Source of the DNA: Nitrospirales bacterium
GTDB taxonomy: Bacteria; Nitrospirota; Nitrospiria; Nitrospirales; UBA8639
Length of the DNA stretch: 64,000 nt
Reading direction: 5' to 3'
NCBI GenBank assembly: GCA_029261295.1
Contig: JAJDBP010000002.1
Span: 124,001 to 188,000 of the forward strand
Below are positions 29,351 to 38,552 of this stretch, piece by piece. The notes beneath the pieces are model-generated. The model saw nothing but the letters and a program-made list of their open reading frames with translations, ran no database searches and was not told where the DNA came from. The stretch's first letter is position 1. Each line of letters begins with the position of its first letter. Made by a program: the position numbers and the translations under genes.

Positions 29351-29381
29351 AGTCTCGTTGATGGTTTTAATGGCCAAGTAA

Positions 29382-29924
29382 ATGGATGGTCTGATGCCAA
29401 ATGGTGGATTATCCCTTCTTCTCCTAGGAGTGCTACTTCTTGGAGCCATTTTTTTCTTACAATGGATATGGCGCCGTCCGTTAACAAGGGAATCTGAGAT
29501 TGGAACCTCCTCTGATTCTCATGACAGTGAGGTGACTGCCAGACCATTAATGACGGCTGAAGAGGCCACACTCTTTAACCTTATTCGATTGGCTGCCCAG
29601 GACTATTTACTGGTCTTGGTCAAGTTGCCAGTTATGCAGGTTGTCTCCGTGGTGGATACGGATGAAGAAGCGAGAAAAGCCTTGATGCGAACTATTCAGT
29701 CGGTTCGACTTGATGTGGTGTTGGCACATCCAGGCACTCTTCAAACAGTGACCGTTGTCCATTTCCAAAAAGAAGAGCACGAAGATCCACGGATAGAGAA
29801 ACGTGGGCAGGTTGTTGATACGGTGTTGAAAGCTGCCGGTATCAATATCGTCGTTTTGCAGCTAAACCAAAGCTATTCGGTTGAGTCGGTCATGTCCATG
29901 TTGGGATTAGCTGAAGAAGAGTAA
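29382..29924 (+). CDS. Membrane-anchored DUF2726-like protein
   Basis: The 180-residue protein has one N-terminal membrane segment (about 9-29, GLSLLLLGVLLLGAIFFLQWIW), a short polar linker and a soluble domain. The domain begins LMTAEEATLFNLIRLAAQDYLLVLVKLPVMQVV and ends with KAAGINIVVLQLNQSYSVESVMSMLGL. This resembles DUF2726 proteins, which share a nuclease-like fold, but the catalytic residues cannot be confirmed here. It follows anmK by about 30 bases on the same strand and may be co-transcribed. The function is unknown. Confidence 0.65.
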   Translation: MDGLMPNGGLSLLLLGVLLLGAIFFLQWIWRRPLTRESEIGTSSDSHDSEVTARPLMTAEEATLFNLIRLAAQDYLLVLVKLPVMQVVSVVDTDEEARKALMRTIQSVRLDVVLAHPGTLQTVTVVHFQKEEHEDPRIEKRGQVVDTVLKAAGINIVVLQLNQSYSVESVMSMLGLAEEE

Positions 29925-29952
29925 TGCATTGTCATCTTGTTTGCTAAACGAA

Positions 29953-30573
29953 TTAAGGGGTAATGATAGGCAGAATGGCCTGGAGGCTAGATACCCCAGC
30001 TTTGATGATTTGAGAGGAGTCGGCATTGAGGTCGTGAAGAGATAGAAAACGAGAAATTTTAAAGAACGTTCTACGGTCCAACACTGCCGCAATTTCAGAG
30101 CGATGGTTATGGGTGATGTCCAGGGTAAAACCGGTCCCGGCTTTCCATTCCCATAACGAAGAGCTTAGACTGAGGCTGAGCTGTCGATCAGCTATCTGTG
30201 TGAAGTTGTTGAAGAGGTTGGTGCGATATTGTTTGACGAGTGGGCCTTCCACAATAAGAGAGAACACAATGTGATGGCCCCACCAACAGAGCGAACGGAA
30301 TGAGAGCTTTTCCTGGCGTGTGAAATGGCGAGGGAAATCTAGGTATTGGTATGGACAGTCTTCAAGGTGCTCGCCTTTGACGAATTGATAAGCTTCGCGG
30401 TCAAAATCCTCTGGTGCGAGGAGGGAGTGATGAGACACCTCTGTTTGTAACGCGAGATGGAGTTGTTCTAATGTCCGTTTGAGCTTTGCCGAAATAGCTG
30501 ATTTTTTCAGAAAAAAATCATGATTACTAAAAACTTGCCATTCCTCTGCGGTTAATGAATCAATTCTGTTCAT
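29953..30573 (-). CDS. Conserved-looking hypothetical protein
   Basis: I do not recognise this 206-residue protein. It lacks a signal peptide and membrane segments. It is rich in aromatic residues in the middle (YQYLDFPRHFTRQEKLSFRS, then LCWWGHHIVFSLIVEG), has a central part with alternating polar and hydrophobic residues suggestive of beta strands (LSLSLSSSLWEWKAGTGFTLDI) and a C-terminal helical part. GAGGA five bases before the ATG supports translation. It converges with the DUF2726-like gene and diverges from xthA, so it is probably a single-gene unit. Confidence 0.7.
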   Translation of the reverse strand: MNRIDSLTAEEWQVFSNHDFFLKKSAISAKLKRTLEQLHLALQTEVSHHSLLAPEDFDREAYQFVKGEHLEDCPYQYLDFPRHFTRQEKLSFRSLCWWGHHIVFSLIVEGPLVKQYRTNLFNNFTQIADRQLSLSLSSSLWEWKAGTGFTLDITHNHRSEIAAVLDRRTFFKISRFLSLHDLNADSSQIIKAGVSSLQAILPIITP

Positions 30574-30672
30574 CTGCGTCCTCTAGAACGAACTAGCTGT
30601 TTTGACCATGAGTTCGCGTATCATATCAGGTGGTTTCTACCTTCGCTTGGTCTTTTAGCGCGGCAACCAAAA

Positions 30673-31449
30673 ATGAAAATTGCCACGTTTAACGTGAATT
30701 CTCTTCGAAAGCGGATTGATATCATGTCCCCATGGCTGCGTCGCCATAAACCGGACGTGATGTGTCTTCAAGAGACAAAGGTTCAAGATCAGGATTTTCC
30801 TTTGGAAGCCTTTTCGGATTTACCCTACGTCATCAATTTTTGTGGACAAAAATCTTATAATGGTGTCGCGATTTTAAGTCGAGTAGAGCCGGAGGAAGTG
30901 AGTTTTGGGTTCCAAGATGGGGAAGCTCAGGAGGACCCTACTCGGCTTGCACGGGTAGTTATTCAAGGAATTCCGATTATTAATACCTACATTCCCCAAG
31001 GGTATGCATTAGATTCTCCTAAGTATGCCTATAAGCTTGAATGGTTTCAGCGTTTGAAAAGATATTTTGCGAGAAATCTTTCAGCCAAGAAACACGCTCT
31101 TTGGTGTGGGGACATGAATGTGGCTCCTGAGCCTATTGACGTCCATCACCCCGAAAAGCATAAAAAGCATGTGTGTTTTCATGAAGATGCGCGGCAAGCC
31201 TATCAGGATGCGGTCTCGTGGGGATTTGTGGATGTCTTCCGCCATCATCACCCTCGCAAGCAGCAGTTTACGTTTTGGGATTACAGGCGGCCAGATGCCA
31301 TGGAGGCAAATCGGGGTTGGCGCATTGATCACATGATGGTCACTCCGTCGCTCCTGGCGTATTCTCAAAATATCAAAGTCGATGTCAATCCGCGCAAGGC
31401 CGAACAGCCCTCGGACCATACGATACTCTGGGCGGACTTTTCTGTGTGA
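30673..31449 (+). CDS. xthA: Exodeoxyribonuclease III
   Basis: The 258-residue protein has the complete exonuclease III active site: MKIATFNVNSLR (Asn7), CLQETKVQD (metal-binding Glu at about 34), NTYIPQG, GDMNVAPEPIDVHHP (catalytic Asp and Asn) and QPSDHTILWADF at the C-terminus (Asp-His pair). It cleaves DNA at abasic sites and degrades 3' ends during base-excision repair in the cytoplasm. Length is typical. No Shine-Dalgarno sequence is evident before the ATG. It stands alone, converging with the arginine decarboxylase gene. Confidence 0.96.
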   Translation: MKIATFNVNSLRKRIDIMSPWLRRHKPDVMCLQETKVQDQDFPLEAFSDLPYVINFCGQKSYNGVAILSRVEPEEVSFGFQDGEAQEDPTRLARVVIQGIPIINTYIPQGYALDSPKYAYKLEWFQRLKRYFARNLSAKKHALWCGDMNVAPEPIDVHHPEKHKKHVCFHEDARQAYQDAVSWGFVDVFRHHHPRKQQFTFWDYRRPDAMEANRGWRIDHMMVTPSLLAYSQNIKVDVNPRKAEQPSDHTILWADFSV

Positions 31450-31545
31450 TCAGATCAGACAGAAAAGCCCAGCGATACTTCATGAACAGATGAAGAGCTG
31501 CATGAGGTAGGGAAACAGGCCTGAGCAGAGACATTGCGTAGGGTG

Positions 31546-32136
31546 TTATTTGGCTTTCCGACTACGTGGCTTCTTTTCCTGCGGAACGTTTTCCAGTGGA
31601 ATGAAGACGGCACATGCCACAACGGTGGTCCACAGATTGGGTTTGCCAATGGCTGATTGTGTGATGTTTTGGGTTCGTACAATATCCTTACCCATTTTGA
31701 AGACTTGCTCCCGTTCTTTCCATGCCACGTCAGGATCAAATTCAATGCCCAGAGTGGTGGCGAGCATTTGCGCCGCTAAGTCTTCTGTATATTCACCTGC
31801 TTCTTCGTCGGTTTCCCCATACGCATGATGCTCTGATAAATAGCCATAGTTGACTTTTCTCCCAGATGGAATCGCGACGCCCACCGAAGACGAAATCAGC
31901 CGATTGCGTTCGTTCGTATCAGTTCTTGCCATGACGCAATAGGTGATTTCTCCAGGATTGAGCAGTTTTTCTCCTCGTTTGCGTGGAATAATTTTGCAAT
32001 CAGGTGGAAGGATGGACGACACGCTCACTAAATTACAGTAGGCAATACCCGCGCTCCTTAATGCTTCTTCAAAAGAGGTAAGCTTTTCTTTGTGAATTCC
32101 CACACCTTTGGTGAGAAACATATGTGTTGGGACCAT
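31546..32136 (-). CDS. pdaD: Pyruvoyl-dependent arginine decarboxylase
   Basis: The 196-residue protein matches PdaD-type enzymes. It has the self-cleavage site [12 protein letters not shown], with cleavage expected between S40 and S41 to create the pyruvoyl group, and further conserved blocks [19 protein letters not shown] and [25 protein letters not shown]. It converts arginine to agmatine, the entry to polyamine synthesis. The start at 32136 was chosen over an ATG 11 codons upstream because AGGAG stands five bases before it. No agmatine-processing hydrolase gene is adjacent, but a deoxyhypusine-synthase-like gene lies 2.8 kb upstream on the same strand. Confidence 0.94.
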   Translation of the reverse strand: MVPTHMFLTKGVGIHKEKLTSFEEALRSAGIAYCNLVSVSSILPPDCKIIPRKRGEKLLNPGEITYCVMARTDTNERNRLISSSVGVAIPSGRKVNYGYLSEHHAYGETDEEAGEYTEDLAAQMLATTLGIEFDPDVAWKEREQVFKMGKDIVRTQNITQSAIGKPNLWTTVVACAVFIPLENVPQEKKPRSRKAK

Positions 32137-32288
32137 CGTGACTCCTTTGTTGCGTGATGGGTAATGCAAATGCCTGGTGGTCGTGCCTTCCGGAAATCAC
32201 CCAGGGCATCTCCACATTATGCAGGCCCATTTTTAACAAGAGTTGTAGGGAAGGTGCAAGGAGAGAGGCGAGTGGAGGAAAAAGTCTC

Positions 32289-33722
32289 TCAAGACGGCGA
32301 TTTGACGATGAGTAATTTTGGTTCCGTTAACTCCTGAATCGTGTAGCGAACCCCCTCCCGTCCCAATCCAGAGTGTTTTATCCCGCCATATGGCATATGG
32401 TCAGCACGAAATGTAGGAATTTCATTGACTAACACGGCTCCAACTTCCAGGCTTGCGTAAGCGTGGTACATGGCATCAATGTTTTTCGTAAAAATTCCTG
32501 CTTGCAATCCAAATGGGGAGTCATTCATGAGTTGGAGAGCATCTTGAAGTTTGGTGTAGGGGCTGATCGTCACGACGGGCCCAAAAACTTCTTCACAACA
32601 TACTTTCATATTCTGGTGGACATCGGTCAGGACCGTCGCTTCCATGACTGAGCCATGCCGGTGGCCTCCCGTGTGGATTTTGGCACCTTGGGATACGGCT
32701 TCCTGAATCCACGTTTCTACTCGTATGGCAGCTTGGTTGTTTATTAAAGGACCGACGACCGTAGTCTCTAATGCTGGGTCTCCCGTTGGCAATGTTTGGA
32801 CTTTGTCGACAAATGATTGGAGAAATCGGTCATACTGCGATTGATGAACGTAAATGCGTTGAACGGAGATGCAAGTTTGCCCCGCATAGCCAAACCCCCC
32901 AGCGACACAACGAGCAATGGCGATTTCTAGATTAGCGTCGGGTTCAATAATGACACCGGCATTGCCACCTAATTCCAAAAGCACCCGTTTATGTCCGGCC
33001 TTTCCCTTTAACATCCAGCCGACGTTCATTGAACCGGTAAAGCTCAAAGCTTGAAATACGGGATGTTCTACCATACGTTCTGCCAGGGCATTGGAACAGG
33101 GGAGGATGGTCAGCGCGTTTGGGGGAAGGTCGGTGGTGAGAAACACTTCACCTAAGAGTAAGGCGGTCAAAGGAGTTTGAGGAGCTGGTTTCAAAACAAG
33201 AGGATTCCCAGCAGCCAAACAGGGAGCCACTTTATGGGCTACGAGATTCAGGGGAAAGTTGAATGGGGTAATCCCTAGAACCGGCCCAAGAGGAAATCGT
33301 TGAACCGTAGCAGTATAGGCTTCGCCCCCAGGCGTAAGATCCATGGGGATGGTCTCGCCAGGGATGCGTGTGCTTTCTTCCGCTGCCAGTCGAAACGTCT
33401 GAATGCCGCGGTCTATCTCACGGCGAGCGTCGGTTAAAGGTTTTCCAGCCTCTTGACTTAGGGTGGTGGAAAATTCTTCATGACGAGTGGAAATCCCATT
33501 AGCGATGTGGGATAAGGCCTTGGCTCTGACGTGTGCGGGACTCGCCGCGAGTTTTGCCCTCGCTTCTTTCATTGATTCAAGAGCTAGATCGATATGTTGA
33601 GAACCAGCTTGGCAAACCGTCGCGAGAAGATCACCGGAATAGGGGCAAAGTACAGGTTCGACAGACGAAGAGTTGACCCATTGACCGTTGAGTAAAAACG
33701 GCTTTGCCTGTGGGGCAGTCAT
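32289..33722 (-). CDS. NAD(P)-dependent aldehyde dehydrogenase
   Basis: The 477-residue protein is a full-length aldehyde dehydrogenase. It has PFNFPLNLVAHKVAPCLAAG and LVLKPAPQTPLTALLLGE (cofactor-binding Lys), LSFTGSMNVG, catalytic Glu in LLELGGNAGVII, catalytic Cys in GYAGQTCISVQR and the C-terminal PYGGIKHSGLGREGVRY. It oxidises an aldehyde to the acid with NAD or NADP; the substrate is not evident. The sequence style is close to lactaldehyde or glyceraldehyde-phosphate type dehydrogenases. With polyamine genes on both sides, an aminoaldehyde substrate is possible but only inferred. Confidence 0.92.
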   Translation of the reverse strand: MTAPQAKPFLLNGQWVNSSSVEPVLCPYSGDLLATVCQAGSQHIDLALESMKEARAKLAASPAHVRAKALSHIANGISTRHEEFSTTLSQEAGKPLTDARREIDRGIQTFRLAAEESTRIPGETIPMDLTPGGEAYTATVQRFPLGPVLGITPFNFPLNLVAHKVAPCLAAGNPLVLKPAPQTPLTALLLGEVFLTTDLPPNALTILPCSNALAERMVEHPVFQALSFTGSMNVGWMLKGKAGHKRVLLELGGNAGVIIEPDANLEIAIARCVAGGFGYAGQTCISVQRIYVHQSQYDRFLQSFVDKVQTLPTGDPALETTVVGPLINNQAAIRVETWIQEAVSQGAKIHTGGHRHGSVMEATVLTDVHQNMKVCCEEVFGPVVTISPYTKLQDALQLMNDSPFGLQAGIFTKNIDAMYHAYASLEVGAVLVNEIPTFRADHMPYGGIKHSGLGREGVRYTIQELTEPKLLIVKSPS

Positions 33723-33755
33723 AAGAAGGAAATTTAGGTAGTGGGTTGGATACGG

Positions 33756-34019
33756 TTATCCAACTGAGTTGGAATTGGCACTCGGAACTGAATCAGGGGG
33801 TAAGGGTTGTTGCTCAGCTTTTCGAATAAGGTCCTCGGTCCCCCAATCTTTAATCGCTGCTATATTGAAGGGTTCAAATGCACCAATGGCTCCACAGCCA
33901 GGGCAGCCTTCAACGGGAACTTTCGCCCGAAAGACTTCATCAAAACATGTTAAGCAGACAAATAAATCTGGTTCACCTTCTGGACATTCAACTGACCAAA
34001 ACGACAATGAAGGATTCAT
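33756..34019 (-). CDS. Small zinc-ribbon-like protein
   Basis: The 87-residue protein has CLTC (about residues 22-25) and CPGC (about 38-41), a four-cysteine metal site, within an acidic N-terminal half. The C-terminal half is polar and Pro/Ser-rich without a recognisable domain. It lies 33 bases upstream of the aldehyde dehydrogenase gene on the same strand, so co-transcription is likely. The function is unknown; a rubredoxin-like or zinc-ribbon fold is possible from the cysteine spacing. Confidence 0.65.
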   Translation of the reverse strand: MNPSLSFWSVECPEGEPDLFVCLTCFDEVFRAKVPVEGCPGCGAIGAFEPFNIAAIKDWGTEDLIRKAEQQPLPPDSVPSANSNSVG

Positions 34020-34154
34020 GAAAGGTCCCTATCGCGATGAGTGAGAGTTTTACGAAAAATGTATCCGATGAATCCAATGTACCTTGATTCACATAATAAG
34101 ATCAATGAGCGAATACCTTGACGTGTGGACCATCTCAGGCCGCAATTCCTGTGA

Positions 34155-34832
34155 TTAGGAGGAGGCTGGGATTTTCTGGTCTGAAGTCGATTGAAGGTTT
34201 AACAGCTTGTCAATTTCTTCCTTGAAGGTTTCATAGGGGAACGCTCCAGGGATCAAAATAAGATTGGGGTCATCTGGAGCATGTGTTGGGAAAAGGACAA
34301 AGGCAGGTGTCCCTCGAATGCCCAAGGATCCCGCATCCTTGAGATCTTTTTCAATATCAGAAAAATATTTATGGTCGTTTACACATTGGGAAAATTGCCC
34401 CGGTTTCAACTGAAGTTCGGTGGCAAATTTATTGAGGTTTTCAGGGCTAAACTGGCCATCACTATTAAATAAACGGTCATGCATGGGCCAGTAGGCTTCT
34501 TGTTCCCCGGCACAGCGGGCAGCATCGGCTGCACGTAATGGACTCCCTAAGCCTCGTGGGAAGTCTCGATAGACAAAACGGACTTTTCCGGTTTCGATAT
34601 ATTCCGATAATAATTTTGGGAACGTGTCATGAAAAAACTTTTTGCAAAAATGGCATGTGAAGTCTGAATATTCCAACAGGGTAATCGGCGCATTGGGATC
34701 GCCTCGTACCACATCGTCAGTTTGAATCAAAAAATCTGGGGCCTGCGCATAAACAGGGGCGGTTAACAGCATCAGCCCAAGGCATAGAGGAATCAAAAAT
34801 GAAATTGTGCTCGAATGTTTACCGATAGTCAT
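34155..34832 (-). CDS. DsbA-family thiol:disulphide oxidoreductase
   Basis: The 225-residue protein has a signal peptide (core about 10-27, cleavage after VYA near 29) and a thioredoxin-like domain with a C60-H-F-C63 active site (YSDFTCHFCKKFF). The helical insertion carries DAARCAGEQEAYWPMHDRLF and the cis-Pro loop is GTPAFVLF. It matches DsbA/BdbD-type periplasmic proteins that form or shuffle disulphides in exported proteins. AAGGA eight bases before the ATG supports the start. Two extra cysteines lie in the inserted helical domain (DAARCAGE and FSQCVND). No DsbB partner gene is seen nearby. Confidence 0.92.
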   Translation of the reverse strand: MTIGKHSSTISFLIPLCLGLMLLTAPVYAQAPDFLIQTDDVVRGDPNAPITLLEYSDFTCHFCKKFFHDTFPKLLSEYIETGKVRFVYRDFPRGLGSPLRAADAARCAGEQEAYWPMHDRLFNSDGQFSPENLNKFATELQLKPGQFSQCVNDHKYFSDIEKDLKDAGSLGIRGTPAFVLFPTHAPDDPNLILIPGAFPYETFKEEIDKLLNLQSTSDQKIPASS

Positions 34833-34921
34833 GGGGAATTCCTTTCCTCAGTAATTGTCGCATGTGGGTTTAAGCTTGTCGAGGAAAGTGTTGCTGTAAG
34901 GGTAGAAATGAACGTGTAAGT

Positions 34922-36022
34922 TCAGGGATTCCTTTTCTTAACCTGTTCCAATAATCCCATCATTAATAAAGGCCAAACGACCGTTGCGTCGCTCAGGACT
35001 TCGGCAAATTGTCCGCCGTCGTGTTTGGGAACGAATTTTCCCCATGAAACCCCTTCTTCATAGGTGCATCCACTCAAGCCTCCCCAATAATCGGGCTCTG
35101 GACATATTCTTACCCCGTAATGAAAACGAGGTGGGGTTAATTGAGTGCCCATACGGAGGTTCAGGATTTCGATATAGGGCGGAGTCTGTTGCGCCCAATT
35201 TCGAGGTACTCCACCACCAATCGTGAAGATGCCGAGTCGTTTAGCTGAAAGGAGTTTTTCTGTGTAACTATTCAAATCCAAAAATGGATTAAATGTGGGA
35301 CAGGATTGCCGTAACTCATTCCAAATTTCTCGATCAGTCTTTCCTTCGGAGGCCGCTTTTGGTTGGTCGGATTTTCCATGATTCATGCCCCAAATAGAAA
35401 CATCCAAGCCCAATTCGGAATCTGTAAAGGCTGGAATATAGACCGGTACGGATTGTTCATAGGCACTTTTCAAAATACCGGCGCCGGGATAATTATCATG
35501 TAAGGTTTTGCCCAATTCGCGAGTAAGTATCTCGGATGATAGCGAAGTATCAGGTGTGAGACGTTTGAGGGTTTCTCCCACCACCTGTTCAACATGATTC
35601 AGATTCAGTTCCATCTCCAGGGTGTCGTACACCCGGTTGTAGCCTTTTTCAAACAGCTCTGGGTCCGACATCGACGGGTCGTATTTATAATGCGTTTTCC
35701 CGACAGCTTCGGTGAGGCCATGAGCAATCAAGGCACCCGTTGAGACGACGGCTTGTACCATCCCGTGGTCAACCATGCTGCAAATGATTTTGCCCATTTT
35801 AGCGATGGTCATCGCACCGGAAAGCGTCATAATGACGGCGCAGTCCGGGTCTTGAATCATCTTGGAGAGAATGTCAAACCCTTCCCCCAAACGACGACCA
35901 CCAAAGGCCGTCTTTTTCATAGCTTCCAACAAACCAGAAAAGGAGTCAATGGATTCTGGGTCGAGTGCTTCGAGAGCTTCCAGTCCATCGCTCTCACCAT
36001 CGTGAAATGTTCGTTCAGTCAT
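34922..36022 (-). CDS. Deoxyhypusine synthase-like protein
   Basis: The 366-residue protein aligns well by eye with deoxyhypusine synthases. It has an N-terminal LLEAMKKTAFGGRRLGEGFDIL region, VIMTLSGAMTIAKMGKI, VQAVVSTGALIAHGL, GIFTIGGGVPRNWAQQ (NAD site) and EEGVSWGKFVP with the catalytic Lys at K329. Bacteria lack the eIF5A substrate, and bacterial members are thought to transfer the aminobutyl group of spermidine to other amines, for example in homospermidine synthesis. Arginine decarboxylase lies 2.8 kb away on the same strand, which supports a polyamine role. No Shine-Dalgarno sequence precedes the ATG. Confidence 0.88.
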   Translation of the reverse strand: MTERTFHDGESDGLEALEALDPESIDSFSGLLEAMKKTAFGGRRLGEGFDILSKMIQDPDCAVIMTLSGAMTIAKMGKIICSMVDHGMVQAVVSTGALIAHGLTEAVGKTHYKYDPSMSDPELFEKGYNRVYDTLEMELNLNHVEQVVGETLKRLTPDTSLSSEILTRELGKTLHDNYPGAGILKSAYEQSVPVYIPAFTDSELGLDVSIWGMNHGKSDQPKAASEGKTDREIWNELRQSCPTFNPFLDLNSYTEKLLSAKRLGIFTIGGGVPRNWAQQTPPYIEILNLRMGTQLTPPRFHYGVRICPEPDYWGGLSGCTYEEGVSWGKFVPKHDGGQFAEVLSDATVVWPLLMMGLLEQVKKRNP

Positions 36023-36136
36023 AGTTCTGTTTTTTATCCCTTATTTGGGTATTCATGAATAATGAAGAGAATCAATAAATCAGAGGGGAGTTGGCAATGT
36101 CGAGTGGGAGAAGGATGTTTTACAACAAGGCCATAT

Positions 36137-36214
36137 TGGTGATCCCAACGGGATTTGAACCCGTGTCTGCACCTTGAGAGGGTGCCGTCCTAGACCAGCC
36201 TAGACGATGGGACC
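36137..36214 (-). tRNA. tRNA-Glu (CTC anticodon)
   Basis: Read on the minus strand the sequence folds into a complete cloverleaf. The acceptor arm GGTCCCA pairs with TGGGATC, the anticodon stem GCACC/GGTGC closes the loop CTCTCAA with anticodon CTC, and the T arm contains GGTTCAAATCC. The discriminator base is A and the CCA end is encoded. It should read GAG codons. Confidence 0.95.
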
Positions 36215-36373
36215 AGTAATTTGAGGCTTCAATTGGTAATTATCTTAATAGAATGTGTTCAGAATGTACCACCGGACCCATATTTCGTGCAAATAACCAG
36301 AAGCCCAGAAAAGGGAAAAGTCGTTTTCGGTGAGTAAAATACAGGAGGCAGATGAGAACTATCTGAATGTAAT

Positions 36374-36820
36374 TTAAATGTCTGAAGAGGAAAATGATTG
36401 TGGCGGGTGGATCGTGAGGAGTCCGCGCATGAATGGGTGGATGCCGCAGTGATAGGGATAGCGGCCAGGCTTGAGAGGAGGAAGGGCAAAGCGCCCGTTG
36501 GGCCCTAAAAATCCTGAATCAAATGAGCATTTTCGTCCAAAACGGCAGTCATCTGAAATAATGGTATGGGGTTCCTGCGTCCGATTTTTCCAAGTCAGTC
36601 GGGCACCTAATGAAATCGTGAGTTGATTGGGAGAAAAAAATGGAGGTTGTGTTTCAATTTGAATGTCATGTGAAGAAGAGGCTTCGAGCAGGGGAAGACT
36701 TGCTGATATGAGAAAAACACCTGTAAGGACAACCAATCTCTCAAACAATTTCTTCAAAGCCAAGGGAAACCTTTTCTGAAATGGTTTGTTGTTCATGATC
36801 AAGCGTTTTGTCTCAGCCAT
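36374..36820 (-). CDS. Exported cupredoxin-like copper protein
   Basis: The 148-residue protein has an N-terminal membrane or signal segment (about 28-48) followed by a single cupredoxin-type domain. Likely type 1 copper ligands are the His in EPHTIIS and the Cys, His and Met in YHCGIHPFMRG, spaced as in plastocyanin and amicyanin-like proteins. SLGARLTWKNRT and FALPPLKPGRYPY are typical strands. It probably carries electrons or binds copper in the periplasm. The gene starts 24 bases after the HtrA stop on the same strand, so they form an apparent operon. An ATG eight codons downstream is an alternative start. Confidence 0.85.
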   Translation of the reverse strand: MAETKRLIMNNKPFQKRFPLALKKLFERLVVLTGVFLISASLPLLEASSSHDIQIETQPPFFSPNQLTISLGARLTWKNRTQEPHTIISDDCRFGRKCSFDSGFLGPNGRFALPPLKPGRYPYHCGIHPFMRGLLTIHPPQSFSSSDI

Positions 36821-36844
36821 TTCTGGCCACCAAAATTTTTAGTA

Positions 36845-38392
36845 TCAAGGCTTGATCGTCAGAAAAATTGTTCCTTTGCCGCGTTGAATGAGAGCAAGGA
36901 CTGGAGTGTTCGCCTTAAGGTCATTGGCCAGTTGCTCGAAATCTTTGACAGAACGAATGGCCTGACGGTCCACTTCTACCAGAATGTCACCTGGCCGAAT
37001 ACCAGCTTTCTCAGCTGGGGAGGCGGGTTTTACTTGGGTCACGACGACCCCTTGGCCATCCGTGGTTTGTCCTGTTTTGACTGGTTCAACAGTCAACCCA
37101 GCCAATGCATGGTCCCCTTGAATTGAGCCGGGATCAGTTTTCGTCAATGATGCGACATCTTTTGGCATTTCCCCGATGGAAACCGAAAGAGTGACATCTT
37201 TGCCATTGCGGAAGACGGTCATTGGCACAGAAGTATGTGGGGTCGTATCAGCGACTAACCTTCGCAGATGGGTGGGGTTTTTCACCAGAACTTCATTGTA
37301 GGTTCGGATGATATCTCCCCTTTGAATTCCAGCAAGTCCAGCAGGACTCGTGCTGAACACATTCCCTACGAGGGCTCCCTGAGTGTCTGGGGCATTAAAT
37401 TGTTTGGCGAGGTCTTCTGATATATCCTGGATTGATACCCCCAACCATCCGCGGATGACTTTTCCATGACCAATAAGACTTTGCATCACGTGCTTGACCA
37501 TCTGACTTGGGATGGCAAAACCAATTCCCATATACCCACCCGTCCTCGAAAAAATCGCGGTATTGATGCCGATAAGTTGCCCCTGCAAATTCACTAGGGC
37601 TCCACCAGAATTGCCAGGGTTAATAGCCGCATCGGTTTGAATGAAGTTTTCATAGTCCACGATACCGACATTGGCCCGGCCCACGGCGCTAATGATACCC
37701 ATTGTCACTGTTTGGTTCAGGCCAAAGGGATTTCCCACGGCCAGGACGAGTTCTCCAACTTCCAACGAAATCGAGTTCCCCCATGGAAGAGTTGGTAATC
37801 CTCTTGCCTCAATCTTGATCACGGCTAAATCAGTTTTAGGATCGGTGCCAATAAGCTTCGCTGGGAATTTTCGTTTATCACCTAGCAGCACCAGGAGTTC
37901 GTCTGCCTGTTCTACGACGTGGTTATTGGTCACGATATAGCCATCGTCAGATACGATGACACCGGAACCTAAGCCCTGTTCCGGTTGTTGCCGTGGCTGT
38001 TTAAATCGGCGCTCAAATTCTTCTCCAAAAAACCGACGGAAAAAAGGATCATCGGTAAAAGGATTTTCCTGAGATTGCGCTGTGCGTTTAGTCGCTGAAA
38101 TATTAACGACTGAGGCCATGGCGTCTTTAGCGACTTTAGTAAAAGTCTCATTAGATGCTAGGAGCGGAGTAGAAACTTTCATCACGGGAGTTGTATCAGA
38201 GGCGAGGGCAATTGCCGGATGAGGCCCAGATTTGGTGAGTACGGTAGGTGAGTTGGTCGCAGTTGGGGCTTGAGAAGGGGCTTCAGAGCATTGGATTTGT
38301 GTCAATCCCAGCAATCCGATCAAAAAGATAAGGCTAATAGATTGCCCTCGGTGTTTCCAGATCCGTTTTCTTGATATGACAAACTCCCTCAT
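36845..38392 (-). CDS. HtrA/DegQ-family periplasmic serine protease
   Basis: The 515-residue protein has an N-terminal signal or anchor segment (about 18-35), a polar spacer, a trypsin-like domain with catalytic triad H158 (TNNHVV), D188 (KTDLAVIK) and S262 (GNSGGALV), and two PDZ domains at about 305-395 and 425-510. A Q-linker rich in Arg and Gln (RRFKQPRQQPEQG) matches the LA loop. These proteases degrade or refold damaged periplasmic proteins. The signal segment ends near IQCSEA, but this is not a standard lipobox. AAGGAG six bases before the ATG supports the start. The cupredoxin gene follows at 24 bases. Confidence 0.94.
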   Translation of the reverse strand: MREFVISRKRIWKHRGQSISLIFLIGLLGLTQIQCSEAPSQAPTATNSPTVLTKSGPHPAIALASDTTPVMKVSTPLLASNETFTKVAKDAMASVVNISATKRTAQSQENPFTDDPFFRRFFGEEFERRFKQPRQQPEQGLGSGVIVSDDGYIVTNNHVVEQADELLVLLGDKRKFPAKLIGTDPKTDLAVIKIEARGLPTLPWGNSISLEVGELVLAVGNPFGLNQTVTMGIISAVGRANVGIVDYENFIQTDAAINPGNSGGALVNLQGQLIGINTAIFSRTGGYMGIGFAIPSQMVKHVMQSLIGHGKVIRGWLGVSIQDISEDLAKQFNAPDTQGALVGNVFSTSPAGLAGIQRGDIIRTYNEVLVKNPTHLRRLVADTTPHTSVPMTVFRNGKDVTLSVSIGEMPKDVASLTKTDPGSIQGDHALAGLTVEPVKTGQTTDGQGVVVTQVKPASPAEKAGIRPGDILVEVDRQAIRSVKDFEQLANDLKANTPVLALIQRGKGTIFLTIKP

Positions 38393-38552
38393 GAAGCGCT
38401 CCTTATTCTATCACTGTCCATTATTGCTATAGGCAAACCAAGCCAAGGCGTGGGGGCCTTTCTCCTCAAACAACGACTGCTAGAGGTATCTTATCATCCC
38501 TGTGCATGTGGGAGAAATACATGGCTGAAGGTCAAAAAACTACTGGGGGCGA

